A stretch of 64,000 nucleotides of DNA from Pseudomonas sihuiensis (GCF_900106015.1 NZ_LT629797.1:2480001-2544000), one strand, 5' to 3'. Positions 7,695 to 17,440 are shown, counted from the first letter of the stretch. The notes: generated by a model not told the origin, from the letters alone. A program made the numbers and translations.

Positions 7695-9182
7695 TCAATC
7701 CCTGGCGAACGCCGCCTCGATGGCCTCGTTGATGGTGCGCAGCACCTTGACCCGGGCGAAGCGCTTGTCGTTGGCCTCGATCAGCGTCCAGGGCGCGATC
7801 TCGGTGCTGGTGCGGTCGACCATGTCACCCACCGCATCGCCGTAGTCGTCCCACTTATCGCGGTTGCGCCAATCCTCTTCGGTGATCTTGAAGCGCTTGA
7901 ACGGGATCTGCTCACGCTCCTTGAAGCGCTCCAGCTGCGTCTGCTGGTCGATGGCCAGCCAGAACTTCACCAGGATCACCCCGGCATTGGTCAACTGCTC
8001 CTCGAAATCGTTGATCTCGCCGTAGGCACGCAGCCAGTCGGCCTGGCTGCAGAAGCCCTCGACCCGCTCCACCAGCACACGCCCATACCAACTGCGGTCG
8101 AAGATGGTGAACTTGCCGCGCGCCGGGATGTGCCGCCAGAAGCGCCACAGATAGGGCTGTGCACGTTCTTCCTCGGTCGGCGCAGCCACCGGCACGATGC
8201 GGTATTGGCGCGGGTCGAGGGCGCCGGTGACGCGACGGATGGCGCCGCCCTTGCCGGCTGCATCGTTACCCTCGAATGCCGCGATCAGGGCGTGCTTGCG
8301 CATGCGCTTGTCGCGCATCAGGCCCGACAGGCGCGCCTGCTCGGTGGCCAGCTGCTCCTTGTAGTCGTCCTTGCTCAGTGCCTGGGTCATGTCCAGGCTG
8401 GCCAGCAAACCGCGATTGTCCAGACTGGAAACAAGCGGCGCAGCATGCGGTTGCAGCTGGGTACGCTGCGGACTGGCCAACGCCGCCTGCAAGCCTTCGA
8501 GCAGGATGCGCCCGACGGTGAGGCTGCGGTAATAGTGATCGACGCCCTCGACCACATACCAGGGCGCATAGTCACGGCTGGTGCGGCGCAGCACACGCTC
8601 GCCGTAGCGCACGAACTTGTCGTAGGTCTTCGATTGCTGCCAGTCCAGCGGGCTGATGCGCCAGCTGTGCAGCGGGTCGTCCTTGAGCGCTTCGAGCCGC
8701 GCCTTCATGTGCTGCTTGGACAGGTGAAACCAGAACTTGAAGATCAGCGCGCCTTCATCGCAGAGCATGCGCTCCAGGCGCTCGGCACCGTCGATGGCCT
8801 GGTCAAGCACCGCGTCCTTGAACTTGCCGTGCACCCTGCCCTGCAACATCTGGCTGTACCAGTTGCCGAAGAACACGCCCATGCGTCCCTTGGGCGGCAG
8901 CTGGCGCCAGTAGCGCCAGGCCGGCGGCCGCGCCAGCTCTTCGTCGGTCTGTATATCGAAGGTGCTGACCTGGATTAGCCGCGGGTCCATCCACTCGTTG
9001 AGCAGTTTCACCGTCTCGCCCTTGCCGGCGCCCTCGACGCCGTTGATCAGTACGATCACCGGAAAACGCGCCTGCTGCTTGAGCTCGTACTGCGCTTCCA
9101 GCAGCGCCTCGCGCAGCGCCGGCTCTTCGGCCTCGAACGTGGCCTTGTCGATACTGCGGCCGATTTCGGCGGACTCAAACAT
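7695..9182 (-). CDS. pap: Polyphosphate:AMP phosphotransferase, tandem PPK2 domains (495 aa)
   Basis: Two PPK2 domains in one chain: the first has Walker A GVEGAGKGE near residue 50, the second GNDAAGKGG near residue 305, followed by the lid/Walker B-type FDRSWYGRVLVERVEGF. The double-domain form is the class II PPK2 that phosphorylates AMP to ADP with polyphosphate (Pap; PA3455 in P. aeruginosa, from memory). In these fused enzymes the C-terminal domain carries activity; the N-terminal copy here has WYSQML instead of the DRSWYGR motif, fitting a degenerate copy. A strong GGGAGG site lies before the ATG. Confidence 0.92.
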   Translation of the reverse strand: MFESAEIGRSIDKATFEAEEPALREALLEAQYELKQQARFPVIVLINGVEGAGKGETVKLLNEWMDPRLIQVSTFDIQTDEELARPPAWRYWRQLPPKGRMGVFFGNWYSQMLQGRVHGKFKDAVLDQAIDGAERLERMLCDEGALIFKFWFHLSKQHMKARLEALKDDPLHSWRISPLDWQQSKTYDKFVRYGERVLRRTSRDYAPWYVVEGVDHYYRSLTVGRILLEGLQAALASPQRTQLQPHAAPLVSSLDNRGLLASLDMTQALSKDDYKEQLATEQARLSGLMRDKRMRKHALIAAFEGNDAAGKGGAIRRVTGALDPRQYRIVPVAAPTEEERAQPYLWRFWRHIPARGKFTIFDRSWYGRVLVERVEGFCSQADWLRAYGEINDFEEQLTNAGVILVKFWLAIDQQTQLERFKEREQIPFKRFKITEEDWRNRDKWDDYGDAVGDMVDRTSTEIAPWTLIEANDKRFARVKVLRTINEAIEAAFARD

Positions 9183-9316
9183 AAAGCAACCTCCCTGGAA
9201 CCATCCTCACAGCCTAACGGAACATCCAACGCTTTGCCCGCCGACACGCTGCCTTGTTCCAGCGCCACGACATCTGTGCACGGTAGAATCGCCGCACGAT
9301 CCAGCGGAACCCAGCC

Positions 9317-11278
9317 ATGTCAGACACCCATCACGCCCAGCTCGACTGGGACGAGCGCGGCCAGCCTCTGTCGCGCAGCTACGGCGACATCTATTTCTCC
9401 CAGGAAAACGGCCTGGAAGAGACGCGCTACGTCTTCCTCGCCAACAACGATCTGGCGGCGCGCTTCGCCGCTCTCGCCGACGGTGAATGCCTGAACATCG
9501 GCGAAACGGGTTTCGGCACCGGGCTGAATTTCCTCTGCGCCTGGCAGTTGTTCGAGCAACAGGCACCCGCTGGCGCGCGTCTGCACTTCGTCAGTGTCGA
9601 AAAATATCCGCTGCATCACGACGACCTGCAGCGCGCCCTGGCCCTGTGGCCGGAGCTGGCACCGTTCAGCACAGAACTGCTAGCGCAGTACCGCGCCATT
9701 CACCCCGGGTTCCAGCGCCTGTTGTTGGCGAGTGGTCGAGTGGTGCTGACATTGTTGATCGGCGACGCGATGGAGCAATTGCCGCAGTTGGATGCGCGCA
9801 TCGACGCCTGGTTTCTCGACGGTTTCAACCCGGCGAAGAACCCTGAAATGTGGACGCCCGAGCTGTTCGCCGAACTGGCGCGGCTGTCGGCCCCCGGCAC
9901 AACCATCGGTACATTTTCCAGCGCCGGTCGGGTACGGCGCGCACTGAATGAAGCCGGCTTCAAGATGAAACGCGTGCCAGGCCTGGGCAAAAAATGGGAA
10001 GTGGCTAAAGGGCAGTTCATCGGTGAGCCGCAAACCGTCGGCAAGCCCTGGTTCGCCCGCCCCGCTCGCCCCACGCAGGAAAAACACGCGGTGGTGATCG
10101 GCGCTGGTCTGGCCGGCTGCGCCACTGCCGCCAGCCTGGCAGCGCGCGGCTGGCGAGTGAGCCTGCTGGAGCGCCACGCGGCAGTTGCCTGCGAGGCCTC
10201 GGGCAATCCGCAGGGTGTGCTCTACCTCAAGCTCTCGGCCCATGGCACCGCGTTGTCGCAGTTGATCGTCGCTGGCTTCAGTCATACCCGCCGGCTGCTC
10301 GAACGCCTGCAGCGCGGTGCCGACTGGGACGCTTGCGGCGTGCTGCAGCTGGCCTTCGATGACAAGGAAGCCGCGCGCCAGGGCAAGCTGGCCGCCGCCT
10401 TCCCGGCCGATCTGCTGCACGCCGTGGGGCACGAGCAGGCCGAAGCGCTGGCCGGTATTGGTCTGCCGGCTGGCGGTCTGTTCTACCCCGACGCCGGCTG
10501 GGTACACCCACCGGCGCTGTGCCGACAACTGGTGCAACACCCATTGATCGAACTGCGCCCCTACCAGGAGGCGCTGAGCCTGAGCCGGCAGGATGACCGC
10601 TGGCGCGTCGACGGGCCGAACGGCACGCTGGTCGAAGCCCCGGTGCTGGTACTGGCCTGCGCCGCCGAAATCGGCCGCCTGTTGCCGGATGCGAACCTGC
10701 CTCTCAAGCGCATCCGTGGGCAGATCAGCCGCCTGCCGGCCAACTCGCTCAGCAGTCAACTGCGCACCGTGGTCTGCGCCGAAGGCTATGTCGCGCCGCC
10801 ACGCGACGGTGAGCACACCCTGGGCGCCAGCTTCGACTTCCACAGCGACGACCTCACACCCAGCGTGGCCGAGCATGCCGGCAACCTGGAGCTGCTGCGG
10901 GAAATTTCCACGGATCTGGCCGAACGCCTGGATGCACAGACACTCGACCCAGCGACGCTGGAAGGCCGCGCCGCGTTCCGCTGCACCAGCCCGGACTACC
11001 TGCCGATAGTCGGGCCGCTGGCCGATACCGAAACCTTCACCGAGACCTATGCGGTACTGGCCAAGGACGCCCGCCAGGTGCCGGACGCGCCCTGCCCCTG
11101 GCTGCACGGCCTGTACATCAACAGCGGCCACGGCTCGCGCGGGCTGATCACGGCGCCGCTTGCCGGCGAGCTGATCGCTGCCTGGCTGGAGAACGAGCCC
11201 CTGCCGCTGCCACGTGAGGTGGCCGAGGCCTGCCACCCCAATCGCTTCATGCTGCGCAAGTTGATTCGCGGGAGTTGA
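9317..11278 (+). CDS. mnmC: Bifunctional tRNA 5-methylaminomethyl-2-thiouridine biosynthesis protein MnmC (653 aa)
   Basis: The N-terminal ~240 residues are the SAM-dependent methyltransferase (GETGFGTGLNFL is the SAM loop; DAWFLDGFNPAKNPEMW is the active-site region). The C-terminal part is the FAD-dependent oxidase ([20 protein letters not shown] dinucleotide fold; GLYINSGHGSRG near the end). Together they convert cmnm5s2U34 to mnm5s2U34 in tRNA wobble positions. Length matches the fused enzyme. The gene is divergent from the PPK2 gene; only a weak GGA site precedes the ATG. Confidence 0.96.
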   Translation: MSDTHHAQLDWDERGQPLSRSYGDIYFSQENGLEETRYVFLANNDLAARFAALADGECLNIGETGFGTGLNFLCAWQLFEQQAPAGARLHFVSVEKYPLHHDDLQRALALWPELAPFSTELLAQYRAIHPGFQRLLLASGRVVLTLLIGDAMEQLPQLDARIDAWFLDGFNPAKNPEMWTPELFAELARLSAPGTTIGTFSSAGRVRRALNEAGFKMKRVPGLGKKWEVAKGQFIGEPQTVGKPWFARPARPTQEKHAVVIGAGLAGCATAASLAARGWRVSLLERHAAVACEASGNPQGVLYLKLSAHGTALSQLIVAGFSHTRRLLERLQRGADWDACGVLQLAFDDKEAARQGKLAAAFPADLLHAVGHEQAEALAGIGLPAGGLFYPDAGWVHPPALCRQLVQHPLIELRPYQEALSLSRQDDRWRVDGPNGTLVEAPVLVLACAAEIGRLLPDANLPLKRIRGQISRLPANSLSSQLRTVVCAEGYVAPPRDGEHTLGASFDFHSDDLTPSVAEHAGNLELLREISTDLAERLDAQTLDPATLEGRAAFRCTSPDYLPIVGPLADTETFTETYAVLAKDARQVPDAPCPWLHGLYINSGHGSRGLITAPLAGELIAAWLENEPLPLPREVAEACHPNRFMLRKLIRGS

Positions 11279-11302
11279 TCACCCAGGCAGTGATGTAGTG
11301 AT

Positions 11303-11662
11303 GTAGGGCGTACTCGGCTTTGGCTTCCTGCGTCGCTCTACCTCCTGCATCCATGCAGTCGTCGCGTAGCAGTACGCCGTTTAAGTTTCAATGGAGCGTT
11401 TCGGTACCAGGCTCGGCATGAACCGGCGGACTGTTCGCTGGCGCTCCTGAGTCCGCCCTACACGCTGTTCCCTGGCGCTACGCGCGGCCGGCGTCCCGGT
11501 CCGCACTACGCACTGATTCGCGGGATATGGGACGGTACCGGGCATCGATCCGTTAACGTAGGGCGTACTCGCGAAGCAGTACGCCGTTTTCAGGCTTGGC
11601 ATGGATCGGCGGACTGTTCGCTGGCGCTCCTGATGAGTCCGCTCTACGATGAGCAACCAGCA
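11303..11662. repeat. Repeat-rich spacer with duplicated units
   Basis: This 396-base gene-free stretch between mnmC and the EamA gene is built from repeats. A 14-base GTAGGGCGTACTCG occurs at 11303 and 11558. AGCAGTACGCCGTTT follows at 11369 and 11575. An identical 27-base unit beginning CGGCGGACTGTTCGCTGGCG occurs at 11424-11450 and 11607-11633. A 50-base piece (11313-11362) recurs in inverted orientation at 42079-42128. No coding sequence is convincing here. Confidence 0.8.
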
Positions 11663-11674
11663 TTTCGATCGACC

Positions 11675-12568
11675 CTATACCCTCGCCTCGGTCAGTACCG
11701 GCTTCGGCTTGCGAAACACCAGCACGTTGCCCAGCATCACCAAGCCCAGGCCGAGCAGCGCCGGGGGCGTCCATTGGTAGCCCTCGAGGAATACCGAGAT
11801 ATTCAGCGCCACCACCGGGAACAGCACCGTGCAATAAGCCGCGCGCTCCGGCCCCATGCGCCCGACCAGGGTCAGGTAGGCGGTAAAGCCGATCACCGAG
11901 CCCGGAATCGCCAGGTACAACAACGAGCCGACGTAGCGCGCGTTCCACTCGAAGGCGAACGGCGTGCCGCTGACCAGGCAGATGCCCACCAGCATCAGCG
12001 CGCCGTAGAGCATGCCCCAGGCGTTGGTGGTCAGCGGCTTGAGCCCGGCCTTCTGCTGCAGGCTGGAGAGCATGTTGCCAGCAGAGAAGAACAGCGTGCC
12101 GAGCAGCGCCAGGCCGATGCCCAGCAGGCTTTCGCGGCTGGCTTGGTGCCCAGCCAGCTCCGGCCAGAACAGTAAGCCCAGACCGACCAGCCCCAACGCA
12201 CCACCGAGCAGCACGTTGGCGGCGATGCGCTGCTTGAAAAACAGCCTTGCATTGATCGCGTTCCACAGGGTGGCGGTGGAGAAGATCACCGCGATCAGGC
12301 CACTGGGTATCCACTGGCTGGCGGTGTAGAAACACAGGAAGTTGAGGCAGAACAGGCACAACCCCTGCACCAGGCAGATGCCCTGACCACGGCGATCCAG
12401 CGGCTGCAGGCGGCCGCTGAACCAGAGCATGGCGAATAGCACCAGCGATGCCAGCGCGAAGCGATAGGCGATGGAAGCGGCAACGGCCACCTCGCCCATC
12501 TGAAATTTGATGGCGATCCAGGTCGTACCCCAGATCAGTACGGTCAGCAGGTAAAGCGACAGGTTCAT
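11675..12568 (-). CDS. EamA/DMT-family transporter (297 aa)
   Basis: Ten hydrophobic helices in two five-helix halves, each starting with the EamA pattern (LTVLIWGTTWIAIKFQMG at the N-terminus; GTLFFSAGNMLSSLQQKAG at the start of the second half). The family exports metabolites across the inner membrane. The ATG at 12568 has GGGAG eight bases upstream; upstream in-frame codons are not membrane-like and are rejected. It is divergent from the SF1 helicase gene. Substrate unknown. Confidence 0.88.
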   Translation of the reverse strand: MNLSLYLLTVLIWGTTWIAIKFQMGEVAVAASIAYRFALASLVLFAMLWFSGRLQPLDRRGQGICLVQGLCLFCLNFLCFYTASQWIPSGLIAVIFSTATLWNAINARLFFKQRIAANVLLGGALGLVGLGLLFWPELAGHQASRESLLGIGLALLGTLFFSAGNMLSSLQQKAGLKPLTTNAWGMLYGALMLVGICLVSGTPFAFEWNARYVGSLLYLAIPGSVIGFTAYLTLVGRMGPERAAYCTVLFPVVALNISVFLEGYQWTPPALLGLGLVMLGNVLVFRKPKPVLTEARV

Positions 12569-12717
12569 CGAGTATCTCCCAAGACTGAGCACAGTCTGGA
12601 AGCGATAGGCGCCAGGCGCTTGCACAAAGTTGCGCATTTATCGCTGTGCCATCACTGCCTGCCATCGCGCTGCAGGCTTTATCATGCGGGTTTTATCCGT
12701 CAGGTCATTCTCAACGC

Positions 12718-14634
12718 ATGCTTTCTGCAGTCGCGCGCTACAAACAATTGCTGTCCAGCGCCCTCGCCCGCTACTTCCCTCACACCACCGCCTACCTGCG
12801 TGCCGAGCGCGAAGCCGCGCAGCCACGTAAACCTGCGCGCAAGCAAAGCAAGAAGAAGTCCACTGGCAACAAGAAAGCCAGCGGTCGCAAGACTGACAGC
12901 GGTAAACCCGGCCCTGCAGGGATTTACCCCGGCACCCGGCTGAAGGTCGAAGACGCTCAGGTACAGGCGATGCGCGAACGCGTGGCGCAGGCGGTGAACG
13001 CCAGGCTGATCGGCGCACCGTCGGACGAACAGTGGGCGATGATTCTCTGTCGCGCGCCGCTGGCACGCATCTTCGCCGGCGCCGGCTCGGGCAAGTCGAG
13101 CACACTGGTGCTACGTGTGGTGTTCCTGCTCTGCCACCTGGAGGTCGACCCCAAGCGACTGACGGTGATCTCCTTTACCAACGCCTCCTGCCACGAGCTG
13201 CGCGAGCGCCTGCAACGTCTGCTCGACTTCTGGCACTACCCGCACGATGCGCGCCAGTGCGTACGCACCTTCCATGCGGCCATGGCCACACTGGCCAAGG
13301 AACACCTGGGCAACCCGCGCTGGTTCGAGCAACTGGACGACCCCTGCGACGAACCGGACAACCCGCTCACCGGCGGGCGCTTGCGCCCCGCGCAGCAACG
13401 CCTGCTCAAGCAGGCCTATCAGAATGCCTACGCAGAGGACGCGCGCTTTCGCGTCCTGACTCACCGCCTGCTCAAATTGCCAGCCCCGGAGGAGCCACCA
13501 AAGGGCAAAGCCAAGGCGCCACTGGATACCTGCAAGTTGCCTGGCGAATTCGCCGCCCTGCCACTGTTCGAGCTGCTGCATGGGCAGATCGACTTCGCCG
13601 AGAGCCTGGGGATTCGTCTCGACCGCCTGGACGTGAAAGCCCTGGGCTGTTCCACGCGCGAGCGCGACTTCATCGAGGCCATGCAACGCTTCCACCAGCA
13701 CTTCAGCGCCCTACTGCAGAGCCAGGGCTTGATCAGCTTCAACGGTGCCTTCGCGCAACTGAGCGAGCGCCTGCAAAACGCCGACAATGGAAAACCCGGC
13801 CCGGCCCTACTCGCCCTGAGCCACCTGCTGATCGACGAATTCCAGGACATCTCGCCGCAGATCGTGCTGTGGCTGCAGGCCGTGCATCGCCGCCTGCACG
13901 CGGCGGGCGAGCGCATCAGCCTGATGGCCATCGGCGACGACTGGCAATCGATCTACGGCTGGCGCGGCAGCTCGCCGGAGCTGTTCATCGATTTCGACCG
14001 GCACTTCCCCAGCCGTGGTCGCAGCAAGAGCAGCACCCTGCTGCTGGGCACCAACTACCGCAGCATCGAGCCGGTGATCCGCGATGGCGAAAAAGTGCTC
14101 GCTGAAGTGCACAACAAGCAGGCCAAGACCTGCGTCGCTGCCAAGGCGATGCAACCGGGCGACCATGGCGTCAGGCTGATCCAGCGTTTCGACCTGGCCA
14201 GCGACCTGCCGGCGCTGCTCAAGGAAATCACCGCGCAGTGCCAGCACGTCAGCCAGCGTGCCAACGCGGATCGCACCGCTGTGCTGCTGCTCAGCCGGCG
14301 CAACGAGCCACTGCAGCAGGTGCGCGCGCAACTGGACAAGGCGCTATCGGTCAGAGCCATGACCATCCACCGCGCCAAGGGCCTGCAGGCCGAAGTAGCG
14401 ATCATCCTCGACGACTGCCTGCCGGTGGAGAAGCACCCGCTGCGCAACGCATTCTACGCCCACTGCGGCTTCTTCGCCGGCAGCTACGACCAGGCCATGC
14501 AGGACGAAGCCCGGCGCCTGGCCTATGTGGCCATCACCCGTGGCGTAAGCCGGGTGCTGTGGTACACACGCAAGGCCCAGGGCGCCACGCAATGCTTGGC
14601 AGCGAGCCGGCCAATCGCGCAAGCTTCAGGCTGA
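12718..14634 (+). CDS. UvrD/Rep-like superfamily 1 DNA helicase (638 aa)
   Basis: SF1 motifs appear in order: Walker A FAGAGSGKSSTL near residue 120, motif Ia VISFTNASCHELRERL, motif II LIDEFQDISPQI, motif III GDDWQSIYGWRGSSPELF, motif V MTIHRAKGLQAEVAII and motif VI AYVAITRGVSRVLW. The N-terminus is a Lys-rich linker (RKQSKKKSTGNKKASG) with no motif. ATP-dependent 3'-5' DNA unwinding is the family role; the particular repair pathway is not evident. The ATG at 12718 was chosen because the upstream codons look non-coding, though its ribosome site is weak. Confidence 0.88.
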   Translation: MLSAVARYKQLLSSALARYFPHTTAYLRAEREAAQPRKPARKQSKKKSTGNKKASGRKTDSGKPGPAGIYPGTRLKVEDAQVQAMRERVAQAVNARLIGAPSDEQWAMILCRAPLARIFAGAGSGKSSTLVLRVVFLLCHLEVDPKRLTVISFTNASCHELRERLQRLLDFWHYPHDARQCVRTFHAAMATLAKEHLGNPRWFEQLDDPCDEPDNPLTGGRLRPAQQRLLKQAYQNAYAEDARFRVLTHRLLKLPAPEEPPKGKAKAPLDTCKLPGEFAALPLFELLHGQIDFAESLGIRLDRLDVKALGCSTRERDFIEAMQRFHQHFSALLQSQGLISFNGAFAQLSERLQNADNGKPGPALLALSHLLIDEFQDISPQIVLWLQAVHRRLHAAGERISLMAIGDDWQSIYGWRGSSPELFIDFDRHFPSRGRSKSSTLLLGTNYRSIEPVIRDGEKVLAEVHNKQAKTCVAAKAMQPGDHGVRLIQRFDLASDLPALLKEITAQCQHVSQRANADRTAVLLLSRRNEPLQQVRAQLDKALSVRAMTIHRAKGLQAEVAIILDDCLPVEKHPLRNAFYAHCGFFAGSYDQAMQDEARRLAYVAITRGVSRVLWYTRKAQGATQCLAASRPIAQASG

Positions 14635-14654
14635 TCGGTATTTCGGGCGTTTCC

Positions 14655-15197
14655 ATGGACAAACTGCTGGCTCTGCGCACCTTCGTCGCCACCGTTCGCT
14701 GCGGTGGTTTTTCCGCTGCGGCGCGGCAACTGGGCTCTGCCATCGTCAGCGACGACGTGGTCAGCCAGCGCGTCGGCAGTTTCACGCGCTGGCTGGTGGC
14801 GAGTCCGCAGTATCTGGCACGCACCTCGCCCATCGAACATCCGGATGCACTCCAGGCGCACACCTGCCTGCAGTACGACTACGGCAGCCCGGCGCACTAC
14901 TGGCGCTTCGAGCAGGACGGAACGACCTTGCAGGTGCCGGTCACGGGGAGCCTGCGCAGCAACAACGCCGATATCCTGCGTCAGGCAGCCGTGGCCGGTC
15001 AGGGCGTGGCACTGCTGTCGGACTGGCTGGTACGCGATGATGTGGACAGTGGCAAGCTGCAGCGCCTGCTGCCCGACTACGAAGTTGCCCCTGGCCCGCA
15101 CGAAGGCACTATTCATCTGCTGTACCTGCCCAATCACCGGGGGTCGAAGCGCATCGCCGCGTTCAGTGAGTTCCTTCAGGCGCTGCTGCAGCGCTGA
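14655..15197 (+). pseudogene. LysR-type regulator with a large in-frame internal deletion (180 aa remain)
   Basis: The start MDKLLALRTFVATVRCGGFSA is a normal LysR N-terminus, but after AAARQLG (about residue 27) the sequence jumps to SAIVSDDVVSQRVGSFTRW, which belongs in the middle of the effector domain. The rest (WLVASPQYLAR, GVALLSDWLV, PNHRGSKRIAAFSEFLQALL) is normal. About 120 residues are missing, including the recognition helix of the helix-turn-helix, the linker helix and the first effector lobe. The reading frame is kept. The product should not bind DNA as a LysR protein does. It precedes an MFS gene, its likely former target. Confidence 0.82.
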
Positions 15198-15304
15198 ATG
15201 CCTTTGCACAGTGCGCAACGCACTGTTGCCGATTCGACGGCTTCTCCGCCTGACGTCGCCTGCCTAACCTTGCGCCTGTCGTTCCCTCTCACCGAGATCC
15301 CATC

Positions 15305-16489
15305 ATGACTAGCCAGACCTCCTCACTCACGAGCGAGTCGCCAGCCCTGCCGCAGGCACTGGTGCTGCTGTTCGCCCTGTGCTGCGGCGCCATCGTCGCC
15401 AACCTCTACTACGCCCAGCCGATCATCGAGCTGATCGCCCCGGATGTCGGCCTCAGCGCCGAGCGCGCCAGCCTGATCGTTTCGCTGACGCAGATCGGCT
15501 ATGCCCTCGGCCTGCTGTTCCTGGTGCCGCTGGCCGACCTGCTGGAAAGCCGCCGACTGATGCTGATCACCACCGCAGCCGCCCTGCTCTGCCTGCTGGC
15601 GGCGGCCTTCGCGAATCAGCCGGATGTGTTTCTTGGCCTGGCGCTGCTGATCGGTCTCAGCTCGGTTTCGGTACAAATGCTGATTCCACTGGCCGCCAAC
15701 CTGGCGCCGGAGGCCAGCCGTGGCCGCGTGGTGGGCAACATCATGAGCGGCCTGCTGCTCGGCATCCTGCTGGCTCGGCCGCTGGCCAGCCTGGTAGCAG
15801 GCGAGTTTGGCTGGCGTGCGGTGTACCTGATGGCGGCCACCCTGATGCTGCTGATCACCCTGGTGATCAGCAGCATCCCGCGCCACGCTCCCAGCCACCG
15901 CGCCAGCTACGGGCAACTGTTGGCCTCGCTCATCCACCTGCTGCGCCGCTACCCGACACTGCGCCGCCGTGCGCTCTATCAGGGCCTGATGTTCGCCAGC
16001 TTCAGCCTGTTCTGGACAGTCGCGCCGCTGGAACTGGCGCGTCACCTCGGTTTGAGCCAGCAGGACATCGCCCTGTTCGCCCTGGCCGGCGCCATCGGCG
16101 CAGTCGCGGCGCCTATCGCCGGGCGTCTGGCCGATGCCGGCCATACCTGGCGCGCCAGCCTGGTGGCGCTGATCCTGGCACCACTGGCCTTCGCTCCCAA
16201 CCTGTTGAGCGCCGGACTGGGCTGGATCGGCCTGGTCGTCACTGCCATCGTGCTGGATTTCGCCGTGCAGATGAGCATGGTGCTCGGCCAGCGCAGCATC
16301 TACGCACTGGAGCCGCAGAGCCGCGCCCGGCTCAATGCGCTGTACATGACCAGCATCTTCGTCGGTGGCGCCATCGGCTCGGCACTGGCCAGCCCGATCT
16401 ACGAGCGCTTCGGCTGGTCAGGCGCGGCGCTACTGGCCGCCGGGTTGCCGCTGCTGGCACTGCTGGCATTCATTGGCAAGGAGAAGTGA
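15305..16489 (+). CDS. Major facilitator superfamily transporter, YnfM-like (394 aa)
   Basis: Twelve hydrophobic helices. Helix 1 contains the GAIVANLYYAQPIIELIAPD segment typical of the YnfM-like subgroup; the loop between helices 2 and 3 carries the MFS signature (VPLADLLESRRLM); the second half repeats it (AGRLADAGHTW). The probable role is proton-driven export of a small molecule. A damaged LysR gene lies directly upstream on the same strand. A strong hairpin terminator follows. The ribosome site (GAG) is weak. Confidence 0.9.
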   Translation: MTSQTSSLTSESPALPQALVLLFALCCGAIVANLYYAQPIIELIAPDVGLSAERASLIVSLTQIGYALGLLFLVPLADLLESRRLMLITTAAALLCLLAAAFANQPDVFLGLALLIGLSSVSVQMLIPLAANLAPEASRGRVVGNIMSGLLLGILLARPLASLVAGEFGWRAVYLMAATLMLLITLVISSIPRHAPSHRASYGQLLASLIHLLRRYPTLRRRALYQGLMFASFSLFWTVAPLELARHLGLSQQDIALFALAGAIGAVAAPIAGRLADAGHTWRASLVALILAPLAFAPNLLSAGLGWIGLVVTAIVLDFAVQMSMVLGQRSIYALEPQSRARLNALYMTSIFVGGAIGSALASPIYERFGWSGAALLAAGLPLLALLAFIGKEK

Positions 16490-16525
16490 AGGCGCCGGCG
16501 CAGTATAAAAATCGCAGGCAACAAA

Positions 16526-16548
16526 AAACCCGCCTAAGCGGGTTTCTT
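16526..16548 (+). terminator. Rho-independent terminator after the MFS gene
   Basis: Stem AAACCCGC (16526-16533), loop CTAA and GCGGGTTT (16538-16545), followed by CTT; an A-run precedes the stem, so it could also work on the minus strand. Confidence 0.85.
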
Positions 16549-16715
16549 CCCAACCATCCGACATCCTGTCGGTAGCCAATCCTGACTTGGTCATCGTCCT
16601 TGATCCTCAGCGATCCGTCGCTGCAGGGGATGTGTGTAGATTAGAGATCGGCTCGCAATGGCAACAGTGGTGGTTGCCGCCAGCCCGTGTAAGCCTTTTG
16701 CCATACCACCCTGAG

Positions 16716-17249
16716 TCAGCGCCCGATCATTCGCGCCAGCACGTCCTCGCCGCCCTGGCGGCGATGGACGAACGCCATGGCCGCGTGACCGATGACCATG
16801 AACAGCAGCAGCCAGCCGAGGTTGCCGTGCAGCAGGCTGGCGGGCGCGATCATCCATTCGATCTTGGCGTCGCTGAAGCCGGGCATGATGGTCATGCCGA
16901 AGGCGACGAACTCGCGGCCCGAGCCGTACTGGCGTAGCAGCGCGACAAAGGGAATCACGAACAGCAGGCCATACAACGCCAGATGGCCGAAGCGTGCCAG
17001 TGTGCTGACTGGGGCCGGCCGGCGGCTGCTGTTGTACAGCGCCCAGAGCAGGCGAATCACCACCAGCACCATGAGCAACAGCCCGGTCGCCTTGTGCGTC
17101 CCCCAGAGGAATTTATCCAGCGCGCTGTCTTCCATCAGGGCATGCGCCAGTACGGTCAAGAATTGCCACCCCAGCAAAACGGCCATACCCCAGTGCAGCC
17201 AGCGTGTAACCGCACCATAGCGCTGCGCGGAATCATGCAGATTCGACAT
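16716..17249 (-). CDS. Cytochrome b561 family protein (177 aa)
   Basis: Four membrane helices with the expected haem-ligand histidines: RWLHWGMAVLL in helix 1, THKATGLLLMVLVVIRLLW in helix 2, and LHGNLGWLLLFMVIGHAAMAFVH in the last helices. These small b-type cytochromes pass electrons in the inner membrane, often from ubiquinol to superoxide or a periplasmic partner (CybB type). GGAGAGG lies before the ATG. The gene stands alone, with a 166-base gap to the MFS terminator in which I see nothing else. Confidence 0.92.
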   Translation of the reverse strand: MSNLHDSAQRYGAVTRWLHWGMAVLLGWQFLTVLAHALMEDSALDKFLWGTHKATGLLLMVLVVIRLLWALYNSSRRPAPVSTLARFGHLALYGLLFVIPFVALLRQYGSGREFVAFGMTIMPGFSDAKIEWMIAPASLLHGNLGWLLLFMVIGHAAMAFVHRRQGGEDVLARMIGR

Positions 17250-17405
17250 CGTGGTTCCTCTCCAATGTCATGTACGAAAACGGTGTTCGGGCCAGACGGC
17301 CGAATGCCCCATCCGAGGCAAAGACCCGCCCCAGACGCAATGGTGCCGCGCAGCAGAGCGTTGATGCGCCTATAGATGTTAGCGGGTATGTCAGAAGGGC
17401 ATCAC

Positions 17406-17434
17406 GTCACGCCCCCGGCAGGCGGGGGCGTGAC
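17406..17434 (-). terminator. Hairpin after opgH
   Basis: Eleven-base arms GTCACGCCCCC (17406-17416) and its exact complement (17424-17434) with a seven-base loop lie seven bases after the opgH stop. The following minus-strand bases contain only a short T run, so termination strength is uncertain. Confidence 0.6.
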
Positions 17435-17440
17435 GGATGA

